DNA of 64,000 nucleotides. It comes from Pseudomonas frederiksbergensis. Its GTDB lineage: Bacteria; Pseudomonadota; Gammaproteobacteria; Pseudomonadales; Pseudomonadaceae. Under the pieces are notes generated by a model, which searched no databases, had not been told where the DNA came from, and was given only the letters and a program-made list of their open reading frames with translations. The translations under genes and the position numbers were made by a program. The stretch covers positions 1 through 64,000 of the forward strand of contig NZ_JAAUOE010000011.1 of NCBI RefSeq assembly GCF_017114915.1, given 5' to 3'. Positions within the stretch are counted from its first letter, which is position 1; the number at the start of each line of letters is the position of its first letter. This document shows, in pieces, positions 38,448 to 46,105 of this stretch.

Positions 38448-38472
38448 ACGTGAGCCGGGGCAGAAAATTTAA
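38448..38472 (-). promoter_or_regulatory. PvdS-dependent (iron-starvation) promoter of the acetyltransferase
   Basis: On the minus strand TTAAAT is followed by CGT with 16 bases between TAAAT and CGT, a perfect iron-starvation box. It ends 41 bases before the start codon. Confidence 0.85.
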
Positions 38473-38506
38473 GCGCCGTCGCCCAATGCGTGACCCATGG
38501 CACGCT

Positions 38507-39301
38507 TCAGTCTTTACCCACGGGCACCAGGGCAATCTTGTAGGGATCGAAAATCTTCAGCATCTGGCCGTTGTTTCGCAGGCCTTGCAGCAACTTGCCG
38601 AATGCTTCGCCCGTAATTGACGCTTGCGGGCGAATCAGCGCGTAATGGTGATAGACCTGATCGATGCGTTGGGACACCAACAACTGCTCGCCGACCTTCT
38701 CGTTGCGCAGCAGGTAATCGCTCAGGTAGGAACGTGTCACCAAGGCAATGTCCGCTCGTCCACGCAGTACCATCAACAGGTTGCTGTCGTGGGAATAGGT
38801 CAACGTGGCCTTGTAGGTGTCGGCCAGATACTTGGGATCGGCATTGAAATTGGCAAACTCGTAGTGATAGCCGCTGTACAGGGCCAGGCGCTTGCCCGTC
38901 AGGTCCTTGAAGTAACTCTCGTCGCGATCGGGTTTCTTCTGCGCGACAAAGATTTCTGCATCTTCCAGGCCCATGTCGACGAGGCTATGCGGGATGTCCT
39001 TCCAGCCCCAGTCCGGGTTCTCGAAAATCGCCATATCGACCCGGCCTTCCTTGAAGTCGTTGAAACGCCTGGGAATCGAGGTGGGCACCAGTACAAACTG
39101 ATAATCGGTTTGCAACTGATTCAGCGCTTCCACCAGCTGCGGCAGCAGACCGGTGTCGGCACCGGATTCCGGGCGTACGGTATAGGGAGGAAAATGCGCA
39201 GCACCGACCCGCACCATTTGTGCAGCCTGAGACGGCAATACCCAGCACACTGCAAGCGCCGCCAGCAAAAGCCGCGACGCCATTCGAATTGGCGAAGACA
39301 T
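38507..39301 (-). CDS. Periplasmic solute-binding protein (SBP_bac_3 type)
   Basis: A 264-residue periplasmic protein with a Sec signal (LLLAALAVCWVLPSQAAQ). The mature part starts MVRVGAAHFPPYTV, has GLLPQLVEALNQL and the family-like stretch FKEGRVDMAIFENPDWGW, and ends KIFDPYKIALVP. This is the amino-acid-type type 2 binding fold. No ABC permease or ATPase is adjacent, so it may act as an orphan receptor. The ATG at 39301 has GGGGGAG about 11 bases upstream; the GTG at 39313 abuts that site and is less likely. Confidence 0.8.
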   Translation of the reverse strand: MSSPIRMASRLLLAALAVCWVLPSQAAQMVRVGAAHFPPYTVRPESGADTGLLPQLVEALNQLQTDYQFVLVPTSIPRRFNDFKEGRVDMAIFENPDWGWKDIPHSLVDMGLEDAEIFVAQKKPDRDESYFKDLTGKRLALYSGYHYEFANFNADPKYLADTYKATLTYSHDSNLLMVLRGRADIALVTRSYLSDYLLRNEKVGEQLLVSQRIDQVYHHYALIRPQASITGEAFGKLLQGLRNNGQMLKIFDPYKIALVPVGKD

Positions 39302-39394
39302 CAACACAGCCACTCCCCCGAAAAAAAATACTCATCAATGCATTCAAGCTAGGCGGTTTCGCCGACTTAGCCAGTTTTTGCCGAGATAGACGGC

Positions 39395-40021
39395 TCACTG
39401 CCGTTCCTCAAGTACCAGAATCAGCGCTTGCTCGGCCAATTGATCAAGGCTCATGCTGCCATCGGCACGAAACCAGGTGGTGGTCCAGGACAACGCACCC
39501 GTCAGGAAACGGCGGGTGATGAACAGATCGCCACGAATAAAACCGGCGTCCTTGGCTTCACCCAGCACCTGCAGCCAGATGTCTTCATAGATATCGCGCA
39601 GCGCCAGCACCTGCGCCTGGCCTTCTTCAGACAGCGAACGCCACTCATACACCAGCACCGCCATGGCCTCGCCGCTGCCGCCCATGATCGACTGCAACTC
39701 GCAGCGAATCAGCGCCAGCACCCGCTCGCGCACGCTGCCAGCCTCGGCCAGCGCTGCGCGCATCAACGCGGTGTTGTAGCGAATGGTCTCCTCCATCACG
39801 GCCCGCAGGATCTCGTCCTTGCTTTTGAAGTGATGAAAGATGCTGCCTGACTGAATACCCACCGCACTGGCCAGATCGCGCACGGTGGTCCGTTCATAAC
39901 CTTTATTACGAAACAGGTGAGCAGCCACTTGCAGCAGTTTGCCGCGGGCGCTGTCCGGGTCGGTCAATTGGCCGCTGTCGACCAATTCGCGCATTACCCT
40001 CAGGGCTTTTTGCTCGTCCAC
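39395..40021 (-). CDS. atuR: AtuR, TetR-family repressor of the atu genes
   Basis: A 208-residue TetR regulator. The helix-turn-helix (residues 25-70: RGKLLQVAAHLFRNKG, TTVRDLASAVGIQSGSIFHHF, KDEILRAV) is followed by a ligand-binding domain. It is divergent from atuA, as atuR is from atuA in P. aeruginosa, and two CCAAGC-N4-GCTTGG palindromes lie between them. It should repress atuABCDEF until a terpenoid acyl-CoA is present. Confidence 0.88.
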   Translation of the reverse strand: MDEQKALRVMRELVDSGQLTDPDSARGKLLQVAAHLFRNKGYERTTVRDLASAVGIQSGSIFHHFKSKDEILRAVMEETIRYNTALMRAALAEAGSVRERVLALIRCELQSIMGGSGEAMAVLVYEWRSLSEEGQAQVLALRDIYEDIWLQVLGEAKDAGFIRGDLFITRRFLTGALSWTTTWFRADGSMSLDQLAEQALILVLEERQ

Positions 40022-40108
40022 CCGTTATCTCCTACAGTCGATCAATCAGTTGCGCCGCTGCCCGCTAAAACAGCGGGGTTGCGCGGGCAATTTAAGCTGG
40101 CGGGAGCG

Positions 40109-40126
40109 ACCAAGCAAGCGCTTGGG
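40109..40126. promoter_or_regulatory. AtuR operator 1
   Basis: A pseudo-palindrome CCAAGC-AAGC-GCTTGG in the atuR-atuA gap, 88 bases from the atuR start. It is nearly the reverse complement of operator 2. Confidence 0.7.
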
Positions 40127-40151
40127 CAGAAGATAGTTTAGGCGTTTACAA

Positions 40152-40169
40152 ACCAAGCGCTTGCTTGGT
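40152..40169. promoter_or_regulatory. AtuR operator 2
   Basis: CCAAGC-GCTT-GCTTGG flanked by A and T, 31 bases before the atuA start. Centre-to-centre distance to operator 1 is 43 bases, about four helical turns. Confidence 0.75.
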
Positions 40170-40199
40170 AGTCTCGAAGCACTTCTGTCGGAGGTGGTT

Positions 40200-42002
40200 A
40201 TGGAATTGGCGGCGCCCAAAACAATCCGCATCGGTTGCGCCAGCGCATTCTGGGGCGACACCTCGACCGCCGCCGCGCAACTGGTGGAAGGCGGGCGGCT
40301 GGATTATCTGGTGTTCGATTATCTAGCCGAAATCACGATGTCGATCATGGCCGGGGCGCGGATGAATGATCCCGCCACCGGCTACGCCAGCGACTTCATC
40401 GAAATCCTCAGCCCCCTTCTCAACCAGCTCGCGCAACAACAGATCCGGGTGATCAGCAATGCCGGCGGGGTCAATCCACAGGCGTGCGCCGCTGCCTTGC
40501 AAGCGGCCTGCGACAAGGCCGGAGTGGCGCTGAAGATCGCCGTGCTGTCGGGCGACGACCTGCAACCCCGGTTCGAACACCTGAGCAGCCTTGGCCTGCA
40601 TGAGATGTTCAGTGGCGCGCCCCTGCCGCCGATGTGCGTGTCGACCAACGCCTACCTCGGCGCACCGGGCATCGTCGAAGCCCTGCGCCTGGGCGCCGAC
40701 ATCGTCATTACCGGGCGCGTGGTCGACAGCGCCGTGGTCAGCGCCGCGCTGGTGCATGAGTTCGGCTGGTCGTGGCACGACTACGACAAACTCGCCCAGG
40801 CCGCGTTGGCCGGGCACCTGATCGAATGCGGCGCCCAGTGCACCGGCGGCAATTTCACCGATTGGCAGGACGTGCCCGACTACGAACACATCGGTTTTCC
40901 GATCGTCGAAGTCAGCGCCGACAGCCAGTTCATCGTCAGCAAACCCGACGGCTCCGGCGGTCTGGTCACACCACTGACGGTTGGCGAGCAGATGCTCTAT
41001 GAGATCGGCGACCCGCAGGCCTATTTGCTGCCCGACGTGGTGTGCGATTTCAGTCAGGTCAAACTCGTGCAACAAGGCAAAAACGCGGTTCAGGTGCATG
41101 GCGCAAAAGGCTTGCCGCCGACCGCTCAGTACAAGGTCAGCGCCACGTATCCGGACGGTTTCCGCTGCACCGCCAGTTGCCTGATCGCCGGGGTCGATGC
41201 CGTGGCCAAGGCCCAACGGGTCAGCCAGGCGATCATCAACAAGACCTCGGAAATGTTCAGCCTGCGCGGTTGGGCGCCTTATAGCGAAGTAAACATCGAA
41301 CTGCTCGGCAGCGAGGCCACTTATGGCCCCCATGGCCAGCGCCAGGACAGTCGCGAGGTGGTGATCAAACTCGCCGTGCGCCACCCGAGCAAACAAGCCT
41401 TGATCCTGTTCTCCCGGGAAATCGCCCAGGCCGCCACCGGCATGGCGCCGGGGTTGACCGGCATCGTCGGTGGGCGGCCGACGGTGTACCCGGTGATCCG
41501 GCTGTTTTCGTTCCTGATCGACAAAACCGCCTGCCACCTGGCAATCGACCTCGCCGGTGAGCACCACCCGTGCACCCTGCCTACCCTCGATGCGCTCGAC
41601 CCGGCTGACTTGCCGCTGCCGTTCGATCCGCCCAAAACCACGGAACGTGCCGACGCCAGCGTGGCCCTGATCAAACTCGCCGTGGCGCGCTCCGGCGACA
41701 AGGGGAATCACAGCAACATCGGCGTCATGGCCCGCCACCCCGATTATTTGCCATGGATCGCCGAAGCGCTGACGCCCGAGGTGATGGTCGACTGGATGAG
41801 CCATGTCCTCGACCCGATCCACGGACGTGTCGAACGCTGGTATTTACCCGGCACTCAGAGCTTTAATTTTCTTTTGGAAAACGCACTCGGCGGCGGTGGC
41901 GTGGCCAGCCTGCGGATCGATCCGCAAGGCAAGGCATTCGCCCAACAACTGCTGGACATCCAGATCCCGGTGCCCCAGCGCATCGCCGATCAGGTCACCT
42001 AG
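40200..42002 (+). CDS. atuA: AtuA, acyclic terpene utilisation protein (DUF1446)
   Basis: A 600-residue cytosolic protein of the AtuA/DUF1446 family, needed for growth on citronellol and geraniol. It starts IRIGCASAFWGDTSTAAAQLVEGG and has GADIVITGRVVDSAVVSAALV and the C-terminal region LAVARSGDKGNHSNIGVMAR. The exact reaction is not settled in the literature I know. Start 40200 has a GGAGG site; the in-frame TTG at 40161 lies inside operator 2. It heads the atu operon. Confidence 0.92.
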   Translation: MELAAPKTIRIGCASAFWGDTSTAAAQLVEGGRLDYLVFDYLAEITMSIMAGARMNDPATGYASDFIEILSPLLNQLAQQQIRVISNAGGVNPQACAAALQAACDKAGVALKIAVLSGDDLQPRFEHLSSLGLHEMFSGAPLPPMCVSTNAYLGAPGIVEALRLGADIVITGRVVDSAVVSAALVHEFGWSWHDYDKLAQAALAGHLIECGAQCTGGNFTDWQDVPDYEHIGFPIVEVSADSQFIVSKPDGSGGLVTPLTVGEQMLYEIGDPQAYLLPDVVCDFSQVKLVQQGKNAVQVHGAKGLPPTAQYKVSATYPDGFRCTASCLIAGVDAVAKAQRVSQAIINKTSEMFSLRGWAPYSEVNIELLGSEATYGPHGQRQDSREVVIKLAVRHPSKQALILFSREIAQAATGMAPGLTGIVGGRPTVYPVIRLFSFLIDKTACHLAIDLAGEHHPCTLPTLDALDPADLPLPFDPPKTTERADASVALIKLAVARSGDKGNHSNIGVMARHPDYLPWIAEALTPEVMVDWMSHVLDPIHGRVERWYLPGTQSFNFLLENALGGGGVASLRIDPQGKAFAQQLLDIQIPVPQRIADQVT

Positions 42003-42014
42003 AGGACCGTCGCC

Positions 42015-42269
42015 ATGGCTTATGACTCGATTTACAAACCCGACCTGTTCGCTGGCCAAACCATCATCGTCACCGGCGGCGGCAGCGGCATCGGTCGTTG
42101 CACCGCTCACGAGCTCGCGGCCCTCGGCGCGCTGGTCCTGCTGGGGCGGGCCTGGCCGATGCACAAGGCGCAGAACCGTCACTCGTACAACGGCTTTCAT
42201 CGCGCCTATTTACCCGAGGTACTTCGACCCGAAGCCTCTAAACCAGACGAGCTCAAGGACAAGGAATAA
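42015..42269 (+). pseudogene. atuB: atuB remnant with in-frame internal deletion (SDR family)
   Basis: AtuB is normally a short-chain dehydrogenase of roughly 290 residues. This frame has 84. Residues 1-45 are a good SDR N-terminus, with FAGQTIIVTGGGSGIGRCTAHELAALGA as the nucleotide-binding Rossmann start. Residues from about 55 (RHSYNGFHRAYLPEVL...) resemble the AtuB C-terminal tail as I remember it. The whole middle, including the NAG motif and the Ser-Tyr-Lys catalytic residues, is missing, with the junction near 42147-42175. The frame is kept, so translation into atuC three bases later is not disturbed. The product cannot be an active dehydrogenase. Confidence 0.78.
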
Positions 42270-42272
42270 CCC

Positions 42273-43889
42273 ATGCCGGTCATCCAGTCCCAAGTCGACC
42301 CGTTCAGCGAACCGTTCGCCCGCAACCGCGCGGCCATGCTGGTCGGCATCGAGCAAATCCGCCAGCTCGAACAGAACCTGTTGAGCAAAGCCACCCAAGC
42401 CAAACCCAGGTTCGACAAGCGTGGGCAACTGTTGCCCCGGGAGCGTCTCAACTTGCTGCTCGACCCCGGCGCGCCGTTCCTCGAACTGGCGAGCCTGGCC
42501 GGCTACAAGCTGCACGACGACAAGGACGGCAGCGCGGCCGGTGGCGGTTTGATCGCCGGGATCGGTTATGTGTCTGGCGTACGGGTATTGGTGGTGGCGA
42601 ACAACAGCGCGATCAAGGGCGGGACCATTTCCCCCAGCGGCCTGAAAAAATCCCTGCGCCTGCAACAGATCGCCATGGAAAACAAACTGCCGGTGATCAC
42701 CCTCGCCGAAAGCGGTGGCGCCAACCTCAATTATGCGGCGCAGATTTTCGTCGAAGGCGCGCGCAGTTTTGCCAATCAGGCGCGGATGTCGGCCATGGGT
42801 CTGCCGCAAATCACCGTGGTCCATGGCTCGGCCACGGCGGGCGGCGCGTATCAGCCGGGGTTGTCGGATTACGTGGTGGTGGTGCGCGGCAAGGCCAAGT
42901 TGTTTCTGGCCGGTCCCCCACTGCTCAAGGCCGCCACCGGCGAAGTCGCTACCGATGAAGAATTGGGCGGCGCCCAGATGCACGCGCAAACCGCCGGCAC
43001 CGCTGAATACCTGGCCGAAAACGACGCCGATGGCGTGCGCCAGGTGCGCGAGATCATGAGCCTGTTGCCGTGGAACGATCAGCTGCCATGGTTACCGGAG
43101 CGCCGGTGGGAAGAACCGCTCTACCCCATCGACGAACTGCTGGGGCTGATCCCGGAGGACCCGAAAAAGCCTTACGACGTGCGTGAAATCATCGCGCGGA
43201 TTGCCGACGCATCAAACTTCCTCGAATTCAAGGGCGAGTTCGATCAGCAGACGGTGTGCGGGCATTTACAGATTCAGGGTCGAACCTGCGGGTTTATCGG
43301 CAACAACGGCCCGATCACGCCCAAAGGTGCGAGCAAAGCCGCGCAATTCATTCAGCTCTGCGACCAGAGCCAGACGCCCCTGCTGTTTTTCCACAACACC
43401 ACCGGTTTCATGGTCGGCACCGAGTCGGAACAGCAAGGTGTGATCAAGCACGGCGCGAAAATGATTCAGGCGGTGGCCAATGCCCGAGTGCCCAAACTGA
43501 CGATCGTCGTCGGCGGTTCCTACGGCGCCGGCAACTACGCAATGTGCGGTCGCGGCCTCGACCCGCGTTTCATCTTCGCCTGGCCCAACAGCCGCACCGC
43601 CGTAATGGGCGGCGCCCAGGCCGGCAAAGTGCTGCGGATCGTCACCGAAGCCAAACAGCTCAAGGATGGGGTAGTGCCCGATCCGAACATGCTCGACACG
43701 CTGGAGCAGGTCACCGCACAGAAACTCGACAGCCAGTCCACCGCGCTGTACGGCAGCGCCAACCTGTGGGACGACGGGCTGATCGATCCACGGGATACCC
43801 GCACCTTGCTCGGCTACCTGCTGGATATCTGTCATGAGGCACAAGTGCGGCCGCTGCAAGCCAACAGTTTTGGTATCGCGAGGTTTTGA
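42273..43889 (+). CDS. atuC: AtuC, geranyl-CoA carboxylase carboxyltransferase subunit
   Basis: A 538-residue beta subunit that moves CO2 from carboxybiotin to geranyl-CoA. It has the two crotonase-like halves of acyl-CoA carboxyltransferases: GYVSGVRVLVVANNSAIKGG and HGSATAGGAYQPGLSDYVVV in the first, and ETSA-type motifs such as FFHNTTGFMVGTESEQQG and VGGSYGAGNYAMCGRGLDP in the second. The partner is AtuF. Position within the atu operon separates it from the related methylcrotonyl-CoA carboxylase LiuB. Its stop codon is absorbed into a REP palindrome. Confidence 0.92.
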   Translation: MPVIQSQVDPFSEPFARNRAAMLVGIEQIRQLEQNLLSKATQAKPRFDKRGQLLPRERLNLLLDPGAPFLELASLAGYKLHDDKDGSAAGGGLIAGIGYVSGVRVLVVANNSAIKGGTISPSGLKKSLRLQQIAMENKLPVITLAESGGANLNYAAQIFVEGARSFANQARMSAMGLPQITVVHGSATAGGAYQPGLSDYVVVVRGKAKLFLAGPPLLKAATGEVATDEELGGAQMHAQTAGTAEYLAENDADGVRQVREIMSLLPWNDQLPWLPERRWEEPLYPIDELLGLIPEDPKKPYDVREIIARIADASNFLEFKGEFDQQTVCGHLQIQGRTCGFIGNNGPITPKGASKAAQFIQLCDQSQTPLLFFHNTTGFMVGTESEQQGVIKHGAKMIQAVANARVPKLTIVVGGSYGAGNYAMCGRGLDPRFIFAWPNSRTAVMGGAQAGKVLRIVTEAKQLKDGVVPDPNMLDTLEQVTAQKLDSQSTALYGSANLWDDGLIDPRDTRTLLGYLLDICHEAQVRPLQANSFGIARF

Positions 43890-43994
43890 TCGTTCCCACG
43901 CTCCGCGTGGGAATGCAGCCCGGGACGCTCCGCGTCCCAACGGCGGACGCAGAGCGTCCATTGAGGCGTTCCCACGCAGAGCGTGGGAACGATC
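43888..43994. repeat. REP cluster between atuC and atuD
   Basis: Outer 15-base arms (43888-43902 and 43980-43994) enclose several smaller palindromes such as CCCACGCTCCGCGTGGG and GGGACGCTCCGCGTCCC. It is the same family as at 13.1 kb, and its left arm overlaps the atuC stop codon. Confidence 0.85.
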
Positions 43995-44018
43995 GAGGAT
44001 GAAAGGAGAACAATAAAA

Positions 44019-45176
44019 ATGATCTTCACCCAGGAACACGAAGCACTGCGCCGCACCGTCCGCCAGTTCGTCGATCACGAGATCAATCCTCACGTCGAGG
44101 AATGGGAAAAGGCCGGGCGTTTTCCGATCCATGACATCTTCCGCAAGGCCGGCGAGCTCGGTCTGCTGGGGATTTCCAAGCCGGAAAAATTCGGCGGCAT
44201 GGGCCTCGATTACAGCTATTCGATTGTGGCGGCCGAAGAGTTCGGCACCATTCATTGCGGCGGCATTCCGATGTCCATCGGCGTGCAGACCGACATGTGC
44301 ACCCCGGCCCTGGCGCGATTCGGCTCCGATGAACTGCGCGAAGAATTCCTGCGGCCGGCGATCACCGGCGAACAGGTCGGCTGCATCGGTGTTTCCGAAG
44401 TCGGCGCCGGCTCCGACGTCGCCGGGTTGAAAACTACCGCCCGCAAGGACGGCGACGACTACGTGATCAACGGCAGCAAAATGTGGATCACCAACTCGCC
44501 GAGCGCCGACTTCATCTGCCTGCTGGCCAACACCTCGGACGACAAGCCGCACATCAACAAGTCGCTGATCATGGTGCCGATGAACAGCCCCGGGATCAGC
44601 CTCAGCTCGCACCTGGACAAGCTCGGCATGCGCAGTTCGGAAACCGCCCAGGTGTTTTTCGACAACGTGCGCGTGCCGCAACGCAACCGCATCGGCCACG
44701 AAGGCGCCGGGTTCATGATGCAGATGCTGCAGTTCCAGGAAGAACGGCTATTCGGCGCGGCGAACATGATCAAAGGCCTGGAGTACTGCGTCGACAGCAC
44801 CATCGAATACTGCAAGGAGCGTAAAACCTTCGGCAATGCGCTGATCGACAACCAGGTCATCCACTTTCGCCTGGCCGAACTGCAAACCGAAATCGAATGC
44901 CTGCGGGCGCTGGTCTACCAGGCCACCGAGCAATACATCAACGGCCAGGACGTCACCCGCCTGGCGTCCATGGCCAAACTCAAGGCCGGGCGACTGGGCC
45001 GGGAAGTCAGCGACAGTTGCCTGCAATATTGGGGCGGCATGGGTTTCATGTGGGACAACCCGGTGGCCAGGGCTTACCGCGATGTGCGCCTGGTGTCGAT
45101 CGGCGGCGGTGCCGACGAAATCATGCTGGGGATCATCTGCAAACTCATGGGCATCCTGCCGGGGAAAAACAAATGA
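44019..45176 (+). CDS. atuD: AtuD, citronellyl-CoA dehydrogenase (acyl-CoA dehydrogenase family)
   Basis: A 385-residue FAD enzyme expected to oxidise citronellyl-CoA to geranyl-CoA. Acyl-CoA dehydrogenase signatures are GCIGVSEVGAGSDVAGLKTTA near residue 125, MWITNSPSADFICLLA, and the C-terminal QYWGGMGFMWDNPVARAYRD. Start 44019 has AAAGGAG upstream; an in-frame ATG at 43983 lies inside the REP element. Its stop overlaps the atuE start (ATGA). Confidence 0.92.
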   Translation: MIFTQEHEALRRTVRQFVDHEINPHVEEWEKAGRFPIHDIFRKAGELGLLGISKPEKFGGMGLDYSYSIVAAEEFGTIHCGGIPMSIGVQTDMCTPALARFGSDELREEFLRPAITGEQVGCIGVSEVGAGSDVAGLKTTARKDGDDYVINGSKMWITNSPSADFICLLANTSDDKPHINKSLIMVPMNSPGISLSSHLDKLGMRSSETAQVFFDNVRVPQRNRIGHEGAGFMMQMLQFQEERLFGAANMIKGLEYCVDSTIEYCKERKTFGNALIDNQVIHFRLAELQTEIECLRALVYQATEQYINGQDVTRLASMAKLKAGRLGREVSDSCLQYWGGMGFMWDNPVARAYRDVRLVSIGGGADEIMLGIICKLMGILPGKNK

Positions 45177-45970
45177 GCACCCTTCCCGTTTGCCAGACCC
45201 TGTTGCTCGAACGGCACAACGGCGTCCTGCACATCACCCTCAATCGCCCCGACAGTCGCAATGCCATGAACTTGCAGATGGTCGCCGAACTGCGGGCGGT
45301 GCTGGTGGCGGTGCGCGATGACCGGCAGATTCGCGCGCTGGTGATCGGCGGTGCCGGCGGGCATTTTTGTGCCGGCGCCGACATCAAGGACATGGCCAAC
45401 GCCCGTGCTCAAGGTGCGACCGCCTACCGCGAATTGAATCGCGCGTTCGGTACCTTGCTGGAAGAAACCCAAAACGCGCCGCAAGTAGTGATCAGCGTGC
45501 TGCAAGGCGCGGTGCTTGGCGGGGGTTTCGGCCTGGCGTGCGTGAGTGATATCGCGATGGCCGATCATCAAGCGCAGTTCGGCCTACCGGAAACCAGCCT
45601 CGGCCTGCTGCCGGCGCAGATCGCGCCGTTCGTGGTACAGCGCATCGGTCTGACCCAGGCCCGTCGACTGGCCCTGACCGCCGCACGCTTCGATGGCACC
45701 CAGGCGCGGCGGATGGGGCTGGTGCATTTTGTCGAGCATGACGCGCAAGCTTTGGCCGAGCGCCTCGATGAGGTGCTGGCCCATGTGCTGTGTTGCGCGC
45801 CCGGGGCGAATGCGGCGACCAAAAAACTGTTGCTGGCGAGCGCCGGACAGCCATCGGGAGCGTTGCTGGATCAGGCGGCCGAGTGGTTCAGCGAAGCGGT
45901 GATCGGAGCTGAAGGGGTCGAGGGGACGATGGCTTTTGTGCAGAAGCGTAAACCGGGGTGGGCCGTTTAA
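45173..45970 (+). CDS. atuE: AtuE, isohexenylglutaconyl-CoA hydratase (crotonase family)
   Basis: A 265-residue enoyl-CoA hydratase that should hydrate the carboxylated geranyl-CoA product. It has the crotonase CoA-binding and oxyanion motifs GAGGHFCAGADIKDMANA and LQGAVLGGGFGLACVSDIAMA, and the catalytic Glu region FGLPETSLGLLPAQIAPFVVQRIG. It overlaps atuD by four bases. A REPIN of about 95 bases separates it from atuF. Confidence 0.9.
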   Translation: MSTLPVCQTLLLERHNGVLHITLNRPDSRNAMNLQMVAELRAVLVAVRDDRQIRALVIGGAGGHFCAGADIKDMANARAQGATAYRELNRAFGTLLEETQNAPQVVISVLQGAVLGGGFGLACVSDIAMADHQAQFGLPETSLGLLPAQIAPFVVQRIGLTQARRLALTAARFDGTQARRMGLVHFVEHDAQALAERLDEVLAHVLCCAPGANAATKKLLLASAGQPSGALLDQAAEWFSEAVIGAEGVEGTMAFVQKRKPGWAV

Positions 45971-45973
45971 GAG

Positions 45974-46066
45974 CTTCGCGGGCAAGCCTCGCTCCTACAG
46001 ATTCAGCGATGGCCGCGTGATTTGGGCACGACACAAAACCTGTAGGAGCGAGGCTTGCCCGCGAAG
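45974..46066. repeat. REPIN D between atuE and atuF
   Basis: Inverted 27-base arms, 45974-46000 and 46040-46066, of the same family as A-C. It lies inside the atu operon. Confidence 0.9.
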
Positions 46067-46105
46067 AGGCCCTTACATTCACCGCAAAAACCAAGGGAAT
46101 AACCG

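Noticed and set aside
40323..41822. A 499-codon minus-strand frame opposite atuA
   Set aside because: Shadow frame; the plus strand encodes a full AtuA with a good ribosome site.
22219..46066. Recurring 25-base repeats considered as CRISPR or att sites
   Set aside because: They are inverted pairs dispersed one at a time between genes, with no regular spacers and no cas or integrase genes: REP/REPIN elements.
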